In this document: positions 9,573 through 18,033 of the stretch, piece after piece | Layout: every line of letters begins with the position of its first letter | Position numbering within the stretch: the stretch's first letter is position 1 | Assembly (NCBI RefSeq): GCF_014204915.1 | Contig: NZ_JACHMH010000001.1 | Location: forward strand, 4,489,501 to 4,553,500 | DNA from: Crossiella cryophila | GTDB taxonomy: Bacteria; Actinomycetota; Actinomycetes; Mycobacteriales; Pseudonocardiaceae | Direction: 5' to 3' | DNA length: 64,000 bases | The notes under the pieces: generated by a model | Told to the model about the DNA's origin: nothing | The model's database searches: none | Seen by the model: the letters and a program-made list of their open reading frames with translations, nothing else | Program-made: the position numbers and the translations under genes

Positions 9573-10933
9573 CCAGAGCGCACCAGACCCGCGACCCCGG
9601 CACCCCGGCCGTCACCAGCCACGGGCGGCCCCTGGAGCCGGTGCTGCGGCACGACCTGGAGGCCCGGTTCGACGCCGACTTCAGCCAGGTCCGCGTGCAC
9701 ACCGGCCCCGAGGCCGCCGCGGCCGCCAACGCCCTGGACGCCCGCGCCTACACCGTCGGACAGCACATCGTCTTCGGCGCCGAGGACTACCGGCCGTCCG
9801 CAATGGCCGGTCGCGGCCTGCTCGCACACGAACTGGCGCACACCCTGCAACAGGGCAACGCCCAGCCCACTCCGGGGCTGCCGGTGAGCCGGGTGTCCGA
9901 TCACGCCGAGGGAGAGGCGAGGAGCGCGGTCGAGGCCGTCGCCGAAGGGCGCAGGCCAATTGTCCGAAGTGGACAGTCGCCGGTGCTGGCCCGGCAGACC
10001 AAGGGCGAGAAGCCAAAGCCGGTGCCCAAGAAGAAGACCGCGGAGGAGCTGGCGGCCGAGGCAGCGGCCAAGCAGGAGGCCCTGGACGCCAAGGCCCGCG
10101 AGTTCGGCGCGGCGGACTACGCCGACTACCGGTCCAAACTGGTCGGCGGCACCGTCTTCGGCGTGGCCATCGCCGCGCGCGGCCCGGTGCACCCGCGCTT
10201 CCTGCGCAAACTCAAGCAGGTCGAGGCCGACGCGCTGGCCGCCAACGGCGGCGCCGACCTCGGGGTGCGTAGTGTGCTCGGCTACTACTCCGGCGGCATG
10301 CACACCTGGGGCCGGGCGGTGGACCTCAACCTGGGCCGCAACGTCTACGTCACCCACTCCAACGGCGAGCAGGGCATCTCGGCGCTGGTCGACCCGGTCT
10401 ACGACCGCATCGCCCGCCGCATGCTCAACCGCGCCTCCGCGCTGGTGCACGGCGTCCGGAAGATCGCGGTCGACACCGGACTGGTCGCGCCCGGCAAAGC
10501 ACCCAGCCGGGACCAGGAATTCGAGCTGATCGCCCAGGAGAACGACGCGATGATCGACTACTTCGCGGCGATCCGCACCGAGGACCCGAAGATCCCGGCC
10601 CGCCGGGTGTCCAGGACCGTGCTCACCACCCCGCTCACGCCGGAGGATCCGAACATCGAGCAGATCCGGCGGGACTTCGACCTCCTGCGCGGCGTCGGCC
10701 AGCCGGTGTTCGGCGACAAGGACTACCCGTTCCAGGACAAGACCGGCGGTGGCCAGGTCGATCGCACCCCGCACGGCGGCTTCCTCGACCTGCCGCGCGA
10801 GCTGGTCAACGCCGCCAGGGCACGCGGACTGCGCTGGGGCGGCACCGATTTCGGCCCGGAGAGCGGCGACATGATGCACCTGGACGACAAGGACCACTCG
10901 GCGGAGTACCGCGGACCCGGGAACTGGAGCTGA
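9569..10933 (+). CDS. eCIS-core DUF4157 protein fused to a putative M15-type peptidase
   Basis: A 454-residue two-domain protein. Residues about 18-97 are the DUF4157 eCIS-core domain (LEARFDADFSQVRVHTG, then AYTVGQHIVFG and LLAHELAHTLQQG with HELAH at 87-91). A charged Lys/Ala linker covers 145-180. Residues about 190-450 contain the M15/VanY zinc-peptidase pattern: GGMHTWGRAVDLN (His245, Asp252) and GLRWGGTDFGPESGDMMHLD (WGG 423-425, His437). Such domains cut stem peptides of peptidoglycan (carboxypeptidase or L-Ala-D-Glu endopeptidase). The DUF4157 domain is typical of proteins carried by, or processed with, eCIS particles. I infer a wall-degrading cargo; it has no signal peptide. It overlaps the preceding gene by 4 bases. 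Confidence 0.85.
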   Translation: MTRAHQTRDPGTPAVTSHGRPLEPVLRHDLEARFDADFSQVRVHTGPEAAAAANALDARAYTVGQHIVFGAEDYRPSAMAGRGLLAHELAHTLQQGNAQPTPGLPVSRVSDHAEGEARSAVEAVAEGRRPIVRSGQSPVLARQTKGEKPKPVPKKKTAEELAAEAAAKQEALDAKAREFGAADYADYRSKLVGGTVFGVAIAARGPVHPRFLRKLKQVEADALAANGGADLGVRSVLGYYSGGMHTWGRAVDLNLGRNVYVTHSNGEQGISALVDPVYDRIARRMLNRASALVHGVRKIAVDTGLVAPGKAPSRDQEFELIAQENDAMIDYFAAIRTEDPKIPARRVSRTVLTTPLTPEDPNIEQIRRDFDLLRGVGQPVFGDKDYPFQDKTGGGQVDRTPHGGFLDLPRELVNAARARGLRWGGTDFGPESGDMMHLDDKDHSAEYRGPGNWS

Positions 10934-10934
10934 C

Positions 10935-12011
10935 ATGCCAGGAGAACGCGTCCAGCAAACCCGGCCCGCCACCCCGGCGCCCGCCCCCGCCCCCGGACTG
11001 ACCAGGGCGTGGACCCCGCTCGGCCCGATCGAGGTCGACGGTCTCGGCGCGGTCCCGCTGACTGGGGACAAGGACCGCGACGAGGCCCTCGAACAGATCC
11101 GCGCCACCCTGAGCGCCGCGGGCCACTACACCGGCTTCGGCCGGGAGAACAGCGCGGTCACCGCGGCACACCAGCGTGCCGGACGCTGGCTGGCGGGGGT
11201 GGTCACCCGGCACCTGGTCCGGGTGCCGACCCTGCGGCTGGTCATCACCGGCGGCGGCGATCCCCTTGCCACCCAACGGGTCCAGGCCGTGCGCGCGATG
11301 CTGGTGTCCTTCGGGATCGCCAATCACCTGCTGCGCACCCAGGTCGACACCGCCGCGGGTGGTTCGGTGCGGGTCGGCATCGACCCACTGACCTTCAACT
11401 CCGCGCTCACCCCGCCGAAACCCCTGCCCCCAGCCAAAGCGCCGCTGAACAAGCCGCCGCTGGTGACCAAGGCGAACCAGTCCGGCCGCTCCCCGGTACC
11501 CGCCGAAGGCGAGGCGAGCACCAGCGACAGCTACGCCGAGGCCGGGAAGACCGTGCTCAAGGCAACGCTGAAGTTGCCCGAGATCGCCAGTCAGGTCAAC
11601 CAGCTCAAGAGCACCGCCGACCGGCTCAAGAACGAGGCGCTCAACGGACTCCGCGCGGATGGCTGGGTCGCGGTCGGGGTGGTCGGCGGCACGATGGCCG
11701 GGGTCACCGTGTACGGCATGACGCAGAACAAGGACCTGCGCGAGTTCCTGCTGCCCAAGCTGCTCGGCCTGACCGTGGACCTGCCGTCGAAATGGCTGCC
11801 CAACGGGGTTTCGGTCACCGTCGGGCCGCAGAAGCTCGACCTCGGCCTGGATCTCGGCTCGGCCATTCCGGCCCTGGGCAAGCTCGGCGACCCGTTCCGG
11901 CTGAAGTTCAACGGCAGCCTGGAACCCGGCAAGGACCGCCCGGTGGACTTCCAGATCGGATTCACCCTGGAGATCGACCTGACCCCCCGTTCGACAGGAG
12001 CGCCGCGATGA
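10935..12011 (+). CDS. Unrecognised eCIS-operon protein with weak OmpA-like segment and one membrane helix
   Basis: This 358-residue protein starts 1 base after the DUF4157 gene. Residues about 75-130 (LRLVITGGGDPLATQRVQAVRAMLVSFGIANHLL) resemble a degenerate OmpA-type peptidoglycan-associating fold. Residues 140-200 are a Pro/Ala/Lys-rich linker. A hydrophobic segment (WVAVGVVGGTMAGVTVYGM) follows, and the last 100 residues look beta-rich (KLDLGLDLGSAI...FRLKFNGSL...VDFQIGFTLEIDL). It sits in the slot between the putative peptidase and the structural genes, so it may be a second cargo, a membrane anchor for the particle, or a factor paired with the peptidase. Function not assigned. Confidence 0.75.
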   Translation: MPGERVQQTRPATPAPAPAPGLTRAWTPLGPIEVDGLGAVPLTGDKDRDEALEQIRATLSAAGHYTGFGRENSAVTAAHQRAGRWLAGVVTRHLVRVPTLRLVITGGGDPLATQRVQAVRAMLVSFGIANHLLRTQVDTAAGGSVRVGIDPLTFNSALTPPKPLPPAKAPLNKPPLVTKANQSGRSPVPAEGEASTSDSYAEAGKTVLKATLKLPEIASQVNQLKSTADRLKNEALNGLRADGWVAVGVVGGTMAGVTVYGMTQNKDLREFLLPKLLGLTVDLPSKWLPNGVSVTVGPQKLDLGLDLGSAIPALGKLGDPFRLKFNGSLEPGKDRPVDFQIGFTLEIDLTPRSTGAPR

Positions 12012-12664
12012 CCGGACGGATCACGCCGAAGATCGCGCGGGGCGGTTTTGTGTTGGTGGAGCCCAGGATGGGCCGGGAGAAGAAGGTGATCACCTTCCAG
12101 TACAACCCGGACACGCTCACCCGCACCCTGCGCCCGCAGACCGCCGACAACCCTGGCGACCGGCTGGAATCGTTGCGGCTCAAGGGACCCGCGCAGGAGA
12201 CCTACAAGTTCGACGCCGAGTTCGATGCCGCCGACCAGCTCGACCAACCGGAGCGCTACCGGATCGTGGCCGAGCACGGGCTGCACCCGATCCTGGCCGC
12301 ACTGGAGATGTCCTTCTCACCCACGGTGAAACAGCTCACCGGGGAGAACAACGACGCCCGGATCGGGCTGATCGACATCGCCCCGGTGGAAGCCCCGCTG
12401 ACCCTGCTCGTCCTTGGCGCCAAACGGGTATTGCCGGTGCGGATCACCGAGTTCAGTGTCACCGAGGAAGCCTTCGACACCGCGCTCAACCCGATCCGCG
12501 CCAAGGTCAGCGTGGGCGCGCAGGTGCTCACCGTGGACGACCTCGGGTTCGACCACCGGGGCGGCCAGCTCTACCTGCGGCACCAGACCCGCCGCGAGTT
12601 GTTCGCCGATCTCGTCACCGACTCGCTCGGCGCGGTCGGCCTGCCCAGCCTTCCCGGAGTGTGA
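12008..12664 (+). CDS. CIS tube-baseplate adaptor protein (Afp7-like, N-terminal part)
   Basis: A 218-residue protein of the contractile injection system tube-adaptor family: IRFQYNP-like ITFQYNPDTLTRTL near the N-terminus, then ETYKFDAEFDAADQL, LHPILAALEMSF and VLPVRITEFSVTEEAFDTALNPIRAKVSVGAQVL, as in Afp7/Pvc7. It links the first tube ring to the hub. In Afp7 a LysM domain is part of the same chain; here the LysM is the next, separate gene. The ATG overlaps the upstream TGA. Confidence 0.88.
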   Translation: MTGRITPKIARGGFVLVEPRMGREKKVITFQYNPDTLTRTLRPQTADNPGDRLESLRLKGPAQETYKFDAEFDAADQLDQPERYRIVAEHGLHPILAALEMSFSPTVKQLTGENNDARIGLIDIAPVEAPLTLLVLGAKRVLPVRITEFSVTEEAFDTALNPIRAKVSVGAQVLTVDDLGFDHRGGQLYLRHQTRRELFADLVTDSLGAVGLPSLPGV

Positions 12665-12667
12665 GCC

Positions 12668-12982
12668 GTGATCCCGATGTCCAGCCGCTACCACGGCGTG
12701 CCGACCACCCAGCACACCCTGCCCGACGGCCGGGTGATCACCCACCTGCGCCGCCGCCCGCTGCCCAAACCCAAGGAACTCAGCCAGATCGCCGAGCACG
12801 TGGTCGCACCGGGCGAACGCCTGGACGTGATCGCCTTCCAGGTGCTCGGCGACGCCGAAGCGGCCTGGCGGATCGCCGATGCCAACGGCGCGGTCGACCC
12901 GGACGAGCTGACCGAGACCCCCGGCCGCCGGCTGCGGATCACCCTGCCCCACGGTGTGCCGGGGACCGGCGATGGCGGGTGA
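12668..12982 (+). CDS. LysM-like baseplate protein
   Basis: A 104-residue protein; residues about 45-97 (VVAPGERLDVIAFQVLGDAEAAWRIADANG, then LRITLP) form a LysM-type fold as used in gp53-like and Afp7 C-terminal domains to contact the hub. Start is a GTG at 12668 or the ATG at 12677; I cannot decide. It overlaps the next gene by 11 bases. Separation from the adaptor gene looks like fission of the Afp7 architecture, or the ancestral unfused state. Confidence 0.82.
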   Translation: MIPMSSRYHGVPTTQHTLPDGRVITHLRRRPLPKPKELSQIAEHVVAPGERLDVIAFQVLGDAEAAWRIADANGAVDPDELTETPGRRLRITLPHGVPGTGDGG

Positions 12983-14099
12983 CTTCCAGCTCCAGCTCTA
13001 CCTCGGCAAGGTCGCGGTACTCCCGGCCCCTGCCCTGCTGACCGATGCGTTGCAGTCCGCCAAGGTGATCAGCAGTGCCCGGGACCGCACCGGGTTCCAG
13101 CTCACCTTCGCGGTCAGCCGGAACTCGCCGATCACCACCACCCTGCTGCCTGCCGGACTGCTCGACCCGGAAACCCGGATCATCCTGGTGGCACTGGTCC
13201 GCGGCCTGCCACAGGTGCTGGTGGACGGCGTGATCACCACCCAGTCGATGAACCCCGGCACCGAACCGGGCACCGCCACCCTGACCATCACCGGCGAGGA
13301 CCTGCTGGTACTGCTGGACCTGGTCAAGGAACGCGACAACCACCTGTTCCTGCCACCGGAACTCCGGGTCGCCAAGATCCTGGCCAAGGAGAAGTACTTC
13401 AAGTACGGCATCCTGCCGGGCGCGGTGGCCGCGGTCATCCCGGAAATCCCCGACATCGCCGGACAGGGCGCGGTGCAGACCGACACCGACCTCAAGTACC
13501 TCGAGCGGCTGGCGGGCGAGGTCGGGTACACCTTCTACCTCATCCCCAACCGGCTGCCCGGCACCAGCATCGCCTACTGGGGACCGGAAATCCGCATCGG
13601 CGTGCCACAACCCGCGCTGACCGTGGACTCCGGCACCGCGACCAACGTGGAATCGTTGAGCTTCACCATGAACGGCCTGGCCCGCACCCGGTGGACGATG
13701 GACATCACCATCCCGTTCACCAAGCTGACCCGGTCCGTCTCGGTGCCCGACCTCAGCCTGCTGCGCCCACCGCTGGCCCTACGGCCCGCCCCGCAGCTCA
13801 AGGAAGCCCCACTGCCCAGCACCGCCAACAAATCCTTCGCCGAGGTCAGCCTGCTCGGCCTGGCCGCCACCGCCAAGGAGGCGGACGCGGTCACCGCCGA
13901 GGGCAGCCTGGACGTGTTGCGGTACGGGCACATCCTGCGTTCCCGCGAACTGGTCGGGGTGCGCGGCGCGGGCCTGGCCTACGACGGCCTCTACTACGTC
14001 ACCAGCGTCACCCACGACCTCCAGCGCGGCCAGTACAAGCAGACCTTCAGCCTCAGCAGGGACGGACTCGTCTCTCTCACCCAGCAGGTGCCGACATGA
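12972..14099 (+). CDS. Baseplate hub protein (phage late control D/gp27-like)
   Basis: A 375-residue hub protein of the gpD/VgrG N-terminal type: VISSARDRTGFQLTFAV, LVDGVITTQSMNPG, the conserved DTDLKYLERLAGEVGYTFYL and, near the end, YDGLYYVTSVTHDLQRGQYKQTFSLSRDG. It forms the trimeric hub that connects the tube to the spike. In Afp8/Pvc8 and VgrG the hub and spike are one chain; here they are two adjacent genes. I chose the ATG at 12972 over a GTG at 12954, giving the standard short overlap with the LysM gene. Confidence 0.9.
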   Translation: MAGDFQLQLYLGKVAVLPAPALLTDALQSAKVISSARDRTGFQLTFAVSRNSPITTTLLPAGLLDPETRIILVALVRGLPQVLVDGVITTQSMNPGTEPGTATLTITGEDLLVLLDLVKERDNHLFLPPELRVAKILAKEKYFKYGILPGAVAAVIPEIPDIAGQGAVQTDTDLKYLERLAGEVGYTFYLIPNRLPGTSIAYWGPEIRIGVPQPALTVDSGTATNVESLSFTMNGLARTRWTMDITIPFTKLTRSVSVPDLSLLRPPLALRPAPQLKEAPLPSTANKSFAEVSLLGLAATAKEADAVTAEGSLDVLRYGHILRSRELVGVRGAGLAYDGLYYVTSVTHDLQRGQYKQTFSLSRDGLVSLTQQVPT

Positions 14100-14608
14100 T
14101 CGAGCAGAGCACGAAGTTCACCGGCCTCTACCGTGGCGTGGTGGTCTCCGCCATCGACCCATTGGACCGGGGCCGGTTGCTGGTCAAGGTCTCCGATGTG
14201 CTTGGCGACCTGCCCGCCATCTGGGCCGAACCCGCCACCCCCCTGGCCACCCCTGGCGGAGGCGGCATCTACGTGCGGCCGCTGCCGATGGCCGGGGTGT
14301 GGATCGGGTTCGAGGAGGGCGACCCGGAACGCGCGGTGTGGCTGGGATTCTGGCGCGGCGGCAAGCACGAGGTGCCTGCCGAGGTCAACGCCGCGCTGCC
14401 GGGGGTGCCGGTGATGGTGCTGGCCACCTCGGCGCAGAACGCCATCGTGCTCAACGACAGCCCCGGCGGCGGCCTCACCCTGCGGCACGGCACCGCGCTG
14501 ATCTCCATCACCGACGCCGGAATCCTGCTGTCCAACGGCAAGGGCGCGACGATCACCCTGGCCGGTAACACGGTCAGCGTCAACGGCCCGGCACTCCAGG
14601 TCACCTGA
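14096..14608 (+). CDS. Baseplate spike protein (gpV/gp5 OB-fold type)
   Basis: A 170-residue protein with an N-terminal OB-fold (FTGLYRGVVVSAIDPLDRGRLLVKVSDVLG, then GIYVRPLPMAGVWIGFEEGDPERAVWLGFW), as in gpV and the gp5 OB domain. A short beta-helical tail (LTLRHGTALISITDAGILLSNGKGATITLAGNTVSVNG) has the alternating pattern of a membrane-piercing spike. It sits below the hub and carries the PAAR-like tip. ATGA overlap with the hub gene. Confidence 0.9.
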   Translation: MIEQSTKFTGLYRGVVVSAIDPLDRGRLLVKVSDVLGDLPAIWAEPATPLATPGGGGIYVRPLPMAGVWIGFEEGDPERAVWLGFWRGGKHEVPAEVNAALPGVPVMVLATSAQNAIVLNDSPGGGLTLRHGTALISITDAGILLSNGKGATITLAGNTVSVNGPALQVT

Positions 14609-14621
14609 GGGGGGAAAATCC

Positions 14622-14957
14622 ATGCCAGGACTACTGTTCCACGCCGGTGCGGTGCTGACCTGCGGGCACGCCGGGCGGGCCGAGGTGACCAACCCGGGCC
14701 AGATCCGGGTGCGGGTCAACGGTCAGCCGGTGGCCACCTCGGCCGCGCGGATCATGGTGACGGGGTGCCCGATCGTGCCGCCGCCACCGCCTTGCACCAT
14801 GGTGGACTGGAAGGGCGTGGCGGTCCGGGTGCGTGCGATGGGCGCGCCGGTGCTGTTGCAGCCCACCCCCGCCGGCCCCGGTCCGGCCATCTGCAACGGG
14901 CCGCCGCCGGTGAACCCGCTCGTGCTGTCCGTGCAGGCCCGGGTCAGGGGGCTGTGA
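14622..14957 (+). CDS. PAAR-like spike tip protein
   Basis: A 111-residue protein with a PAAR-like plan: LLFHAGAVLTCGHAG at the N-terminus, Cys and His residues at Cys14, His16, Cys49 and Cys58 suited to metal binding, and a repeat of short strands ending in AICNGPPPVNPLVLSVQARV. PAAR-type proteins sharpen the spike and can carry effectors. A GGGGGG-type ribosome site lies 6-7 bases before the ATG. No C-terminal effector extension is present. Confidence 0.8.
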   Translation: MPGLLFHAGAVLTCGHAGRAEVTNPGQIRVRVNGQPVATSAARIMVTGCPIVPPPPPCTMVDWKGVAVRVRAMGAPVLLQPTPAGPGPAICNGPPPVNPLVLSVQARVRGL

Positions 14958-15319
14958 TGTACGTCGACTTCCCGTACCAGATCGACCACCGCGGCCGCAC
15001 CGCCGAGACCAGCCACCCCGACCACGTGCGCGACCTCATCGAGCAGCTGCTGTTCACCACACCGGGGGAGCGGGTCAACCGGCCGGACTTCGGCTGCGGA
15101 CTCCTGGAACTGGTGTTCGCGCCGAACAGTCCCGAACTGGCCGCCACCTTGCAGGCCAGCACCCAGGCCGCGTTGCAGCGTTACCTCGGCGATGTGCTCA
15201 CCGTGATCGAGCTGACCGTGCTCGCCGAGGAGTCCACGATCAGCGTCACCCTGCGGTACCGGCTGCTCAGCACCGGCGAGATCCAGACCGAGACCATCGA
15301 GGGGAGCGTGACCCCATGA
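14957..15319 (+). CDS. gp25-like baseplate wedge protein
   Basis: A 120-residue GPW/gp25 family protein: HPDHVRDLIEQLLFTTPGERVNRPDFGCGLLELVFAPNS is the family core, with the conserved PGERVxxPxFGxGL motif. It nucleates sheath assembly at the baseplate. The ATG overlaps the TGA of the PAAR-like gene by one base, and its own end overlaps the next gene by 4 bases. Confidence 0.92.
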   Translation: MYVDFPYQIDHRGRTAETSHPDHVRDLIEQLLFTTPGERVNRPDFGCGLLELVFAPNSPELAATLQASTQAALQRYLGDVLTVIELTVLAEESTISVTLRYRLLSTGEIQTETIEGSVTP

Positions 15320-18033
15320 CCGAGACACTCCACTATGGACAGACACGGCGAGCCAGGCTGCGCGCCTCCGGTCGCAACGGCCTGGACGCGGTCGAGGTCG
15401 ACGAGACCGGTCTGGTGCTCACCGTGCTGCTCTACGGCAAGGCCCCCGAGGACCTCGGCCCCGAGCACTTCCGGATCACCGGCGGCAGGCGGATCACCGG
15501 CATCCGGGTCCGCACCGCCGAACTGCTCTCCCCGGAGGACCCCGACCTGGAGGACCGGGTACGGCTCAACCTGGACCGGGTAGGGGACTTTGCCACTTAC
15601 ACCCTGCACGCGGTCACCGCCGGACCCGACGGCGTGCCCACCGGACAACCGCATCCCGCCTTCGACCCGCGCTACGCCAGCCTGGACTTCTCGTTCAAGC
15701 AGCACTGCCCGACCGACGCCGACTGCAAGCCCGGCGAGAGTTCACAGGGGACGGACCTGCCGCCCGCGATCGACTACCTGGCCAAGGATTATTCCGGATT
15801 CCGGCAGCTGCTCCTCGATCGGCTCAGCCTGACCGTGCCGGACTGGCGGGAACGCCGCGTGCCCGACCTCGGCATCGCACTGGCCGAACTGCTCGCCTAC
15901 ACCGGCGACCGGCTCAGCTACAAACAGGATGCGGTGGCCGGCGAGGCATATCTGGACACCGCGCGCGAACGCATCTCGGTGCGCCGCCACGTCCGCCTGG
16001 TGGACTACCCGATGCACGACGGCTGCGCGGCCCGCACCGCCGTGCACCTCCAGGTCGACCGCCCGATCCAGCTCAACCCCGGCGAATTCCGGTTCATCAC
16101 CCTGAAACCAGGGATCCTGCCCGGCCAGGCCGCGGTCACCGAGGCCCAGCTCCGCGCCGCGCACGTGCCCGACGGCAGCTACGAGATCTTCGAGCCGCTC
16201 ACCCCGGACGGCCTGTGCCTGCACGAGGCGCACAACCGGATCTCGCTGTGGACCTGGGGCGGCGAACAAACCCTGCTGCCCCCTGGCACCACCTCGGCGA
16301 CCCTGTGGGACTGCGATCTCCAGCTCGCCCCCGGTGATCTCCTGCTGTTCGAGGAGATCACCGGCCCGGCCACCGGTCGTCCCGCCGACGCCGACCCGGC
16401 ACACCGCCAGGTGGTGCGGCTGACCGGGGTCACCCCGGCCGTGGATCCGCTCTACGACAACGAACCACTCCTGGAGGTCAGCTGGGATCGCGCCGACGCG
16501 CTGACCTTCCCGCTGCTGATCGCCACCGACCGCGAACCCGGCTGCCCGCCCCTGGAGGTCAGCGTGGCCCGCGGCAACCTGGTCCTGGTCGAACACGGCC
16601 GGTTGCTGCCCCGCGAGCCGATCACCGTGCCCGCGCCGGTGCTCAAGCGCGGCCCGGTCACCCAGCACGCCGCCTTCGGCGCACCGGAGATCGTGGCCGA
16701 GCAGCAGGCCAGACTGGTCGCCCGCATCCCCGCCCGCGCCAGGGGATTCGTCCGCGAGCTGTGGGCCAAGGTCCGCGACGGCGGCACCCTCACCGAACCG
16801 GAGACCACCCGGCTCACCGTCCTGTTCGGACGGAAGCCACTGGCCAGGCTCGGCAGAGACCCACTGGGCACCCTGGTCCGGCTGCTGTCCGACTTCGACG
16901 AGTTCCTGGCCGCCAAACTGCGCCGGATCAACGTGCTCACCCGCCGCGCCCGCCGCGGTGTGGTGCTGGATGAGGGCATCGCCTGGGAGTTGGAGCAGAG
17001 CTGGGGCGAGGGCTGCGAACTCGACCCGCGCCGCCCCGAGTTCCTCGGCCCCCTCGCCCGCAACCTGCCCACCGACCCGCGCACCGCACTGCCCGCCGTG
17101 CTCCTGCGCGATGAGGACGGCAACACCTGGACCCCGCGCCGGGATCTCCTGGACAGCGGCCCGGCCGACCGGCACTTCGTCGGCGAACTCGACGACGAGG
17201 GCCGCCTGCACCTGCGCTTCGGCGACAACCGGCACGGCCGCACACCCCGCACCGAGGACAACCTCACCGCCGAATACCGGATCGGCAAACCAACCGCGGG
17301 CAACGTCGGCCGCGACACCATCACCCGCCTGCTCACCCGGCAGCGCACCATCGCCGGGATCAACCGGGTCCGCAACCCGTTGCCCGGCAAGGGCGGCACC
17401 AACCCCGAACCGGTCAGCCAGGTCCGCGACCGGGCCCCGGTCGAACCGACCACCCGGCTGCTGCGTGCGGTCACCGCCGAGGACTACGCCACCCTGGCCG
17501 GACAGGTCCGCGGCGTACAGCGGGCCGCGGCCGCGCTGCGCTGGAACGGCAGCTGGTACGAGGCCCAGGTGGCGGTGGACCCACTCGGCCAGAGCGAACC
17601 ACCACCCGAGCTGCTCGACACCGTGCGGGACACCCTCCGGCACTACCGCAAGATCGGCCACGACCTCCAGGTCGGCGCCGCCCAGCTGGTACCGGTGGAC
17701 GTCGCACTGGAGGTGTGCGCGGAAGCCAACCACGTCAACGCGCACGTCCGGGCCGCCCTGCTGAAGGCGTTGGGCGGCAACGGATTATTCCACCCGGATA
17801 ACCAGACCTTCGGCGAACCCGTACGGGCCGGCCGGATCATCGCCACCGCCGCGGCCTTGCCCGGGGTGCGCGGCGTCCGGCTCACCAGGCTGCAACGCCT
17901 GTTCGCGCCGCCCGCCGGGGAACTCGACCGCGGACTGCTGCCACTGGCCGCACTGGAGGTGGCCCAGCTCGACAACGACCCCGCCCGGCCGGAGAACGGC
18001 CGCCTGACCGTGACTGTCCGAGGTGGACGATGA
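15316..18033 (+). CDS. Large baseplate wedge protein (gpJ/gp6-like, Afp11-like)
   Basis: A 905-residue putative baseplate assembly protein. The family hallmarks are visible: IDYLAKDYSGFRQLLLDRLSLTVPDW, LGIALAELLAYTGDRLSYKQDAVAGEAYLDTARERISVRRHVRLVDY, the gpJ-like core HLRFGDNRHGRTP...LTAEYRIGKPTAGNVGRDTITRL, and the C-terminal RLLRAVTAEDYATLAGQVRGVQRA. It builds the wedge ring around the hub. ATGA overlap at both ends places it firmly in the operon. Confidence 0.92.
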   Translation: MTETLHYGQTRRARLRASGRNGLDAVEVDETGLVLTVLLYGKAPEDLGPEHFRITGGRRITGIRVRTAELLSPEDPDLEDRVRLNLDRVGDFATYTLHAVTAGPDGVPTGQPHPAFDPRYASLDFSFKQHCPTDADCKPGESSQGTDLPPAIDYLAKDYSGFRQLLLDRLSLTVPDWRERRVPDLGIALAELLAYTGDRLSYKQDAVAGEAYLDTARERISVRRHVRLVDYPMHDGCAARTAVHLQVDRPIQLNPGEFRFITLKPGILPGQAAVTEAQLRAAHVPDGSYEIFEPLTPDGLCLHEAHNRISLWTWGGEQTLLPPGTTSATLWDCDLQLAPGDLLLFEEITGPATGRPADADPAHRQVVRLTGVTPAVDPLYDNEPLLEVSWDRADALTFPLLIATDREPGCPPLEVSVARGNLVLVEHGRLLPREPITVPAPVLKRGPVTQHAAFGAPEIVAEQQARLVARIPARARGFVRELWAKVRDGGTLTEPETTRLTVLFGRKPLARLGRDPLGTLVRLLSDFDEFLAAKLRRINVLTRRARRGVVLDEGIAWELEQSWGEGCELDPRRPEFLGPLARNLPTDPRTALPAVLLRDEDGNTWTPRRDLLDSGPADRHFVGELDDEGRLHLRFGDNRHGRTPRTEDNLTAEYRIGKPTAGNVGRDTITRLLTRQRTIAGINRVRNPLPGKGGTNPEPVSQVRDRAPVEPTTRLLRAVTAEDYATLAGQVRGVQRAAAALRWNGSWYEAQVAVDPLGQSEPPPELLDTVRDTLRHYRKIGHDLQVGAAQLVPVDVALEVCAEANHVNAHVRAALLKALGGNGLFHPDNQTFGEPVRAGRIIATAAALPGVRGVRLTRLQRLFAPPAGELDRGLLPLAALEVAQLDNDPARPENGRLTVTVRGGR

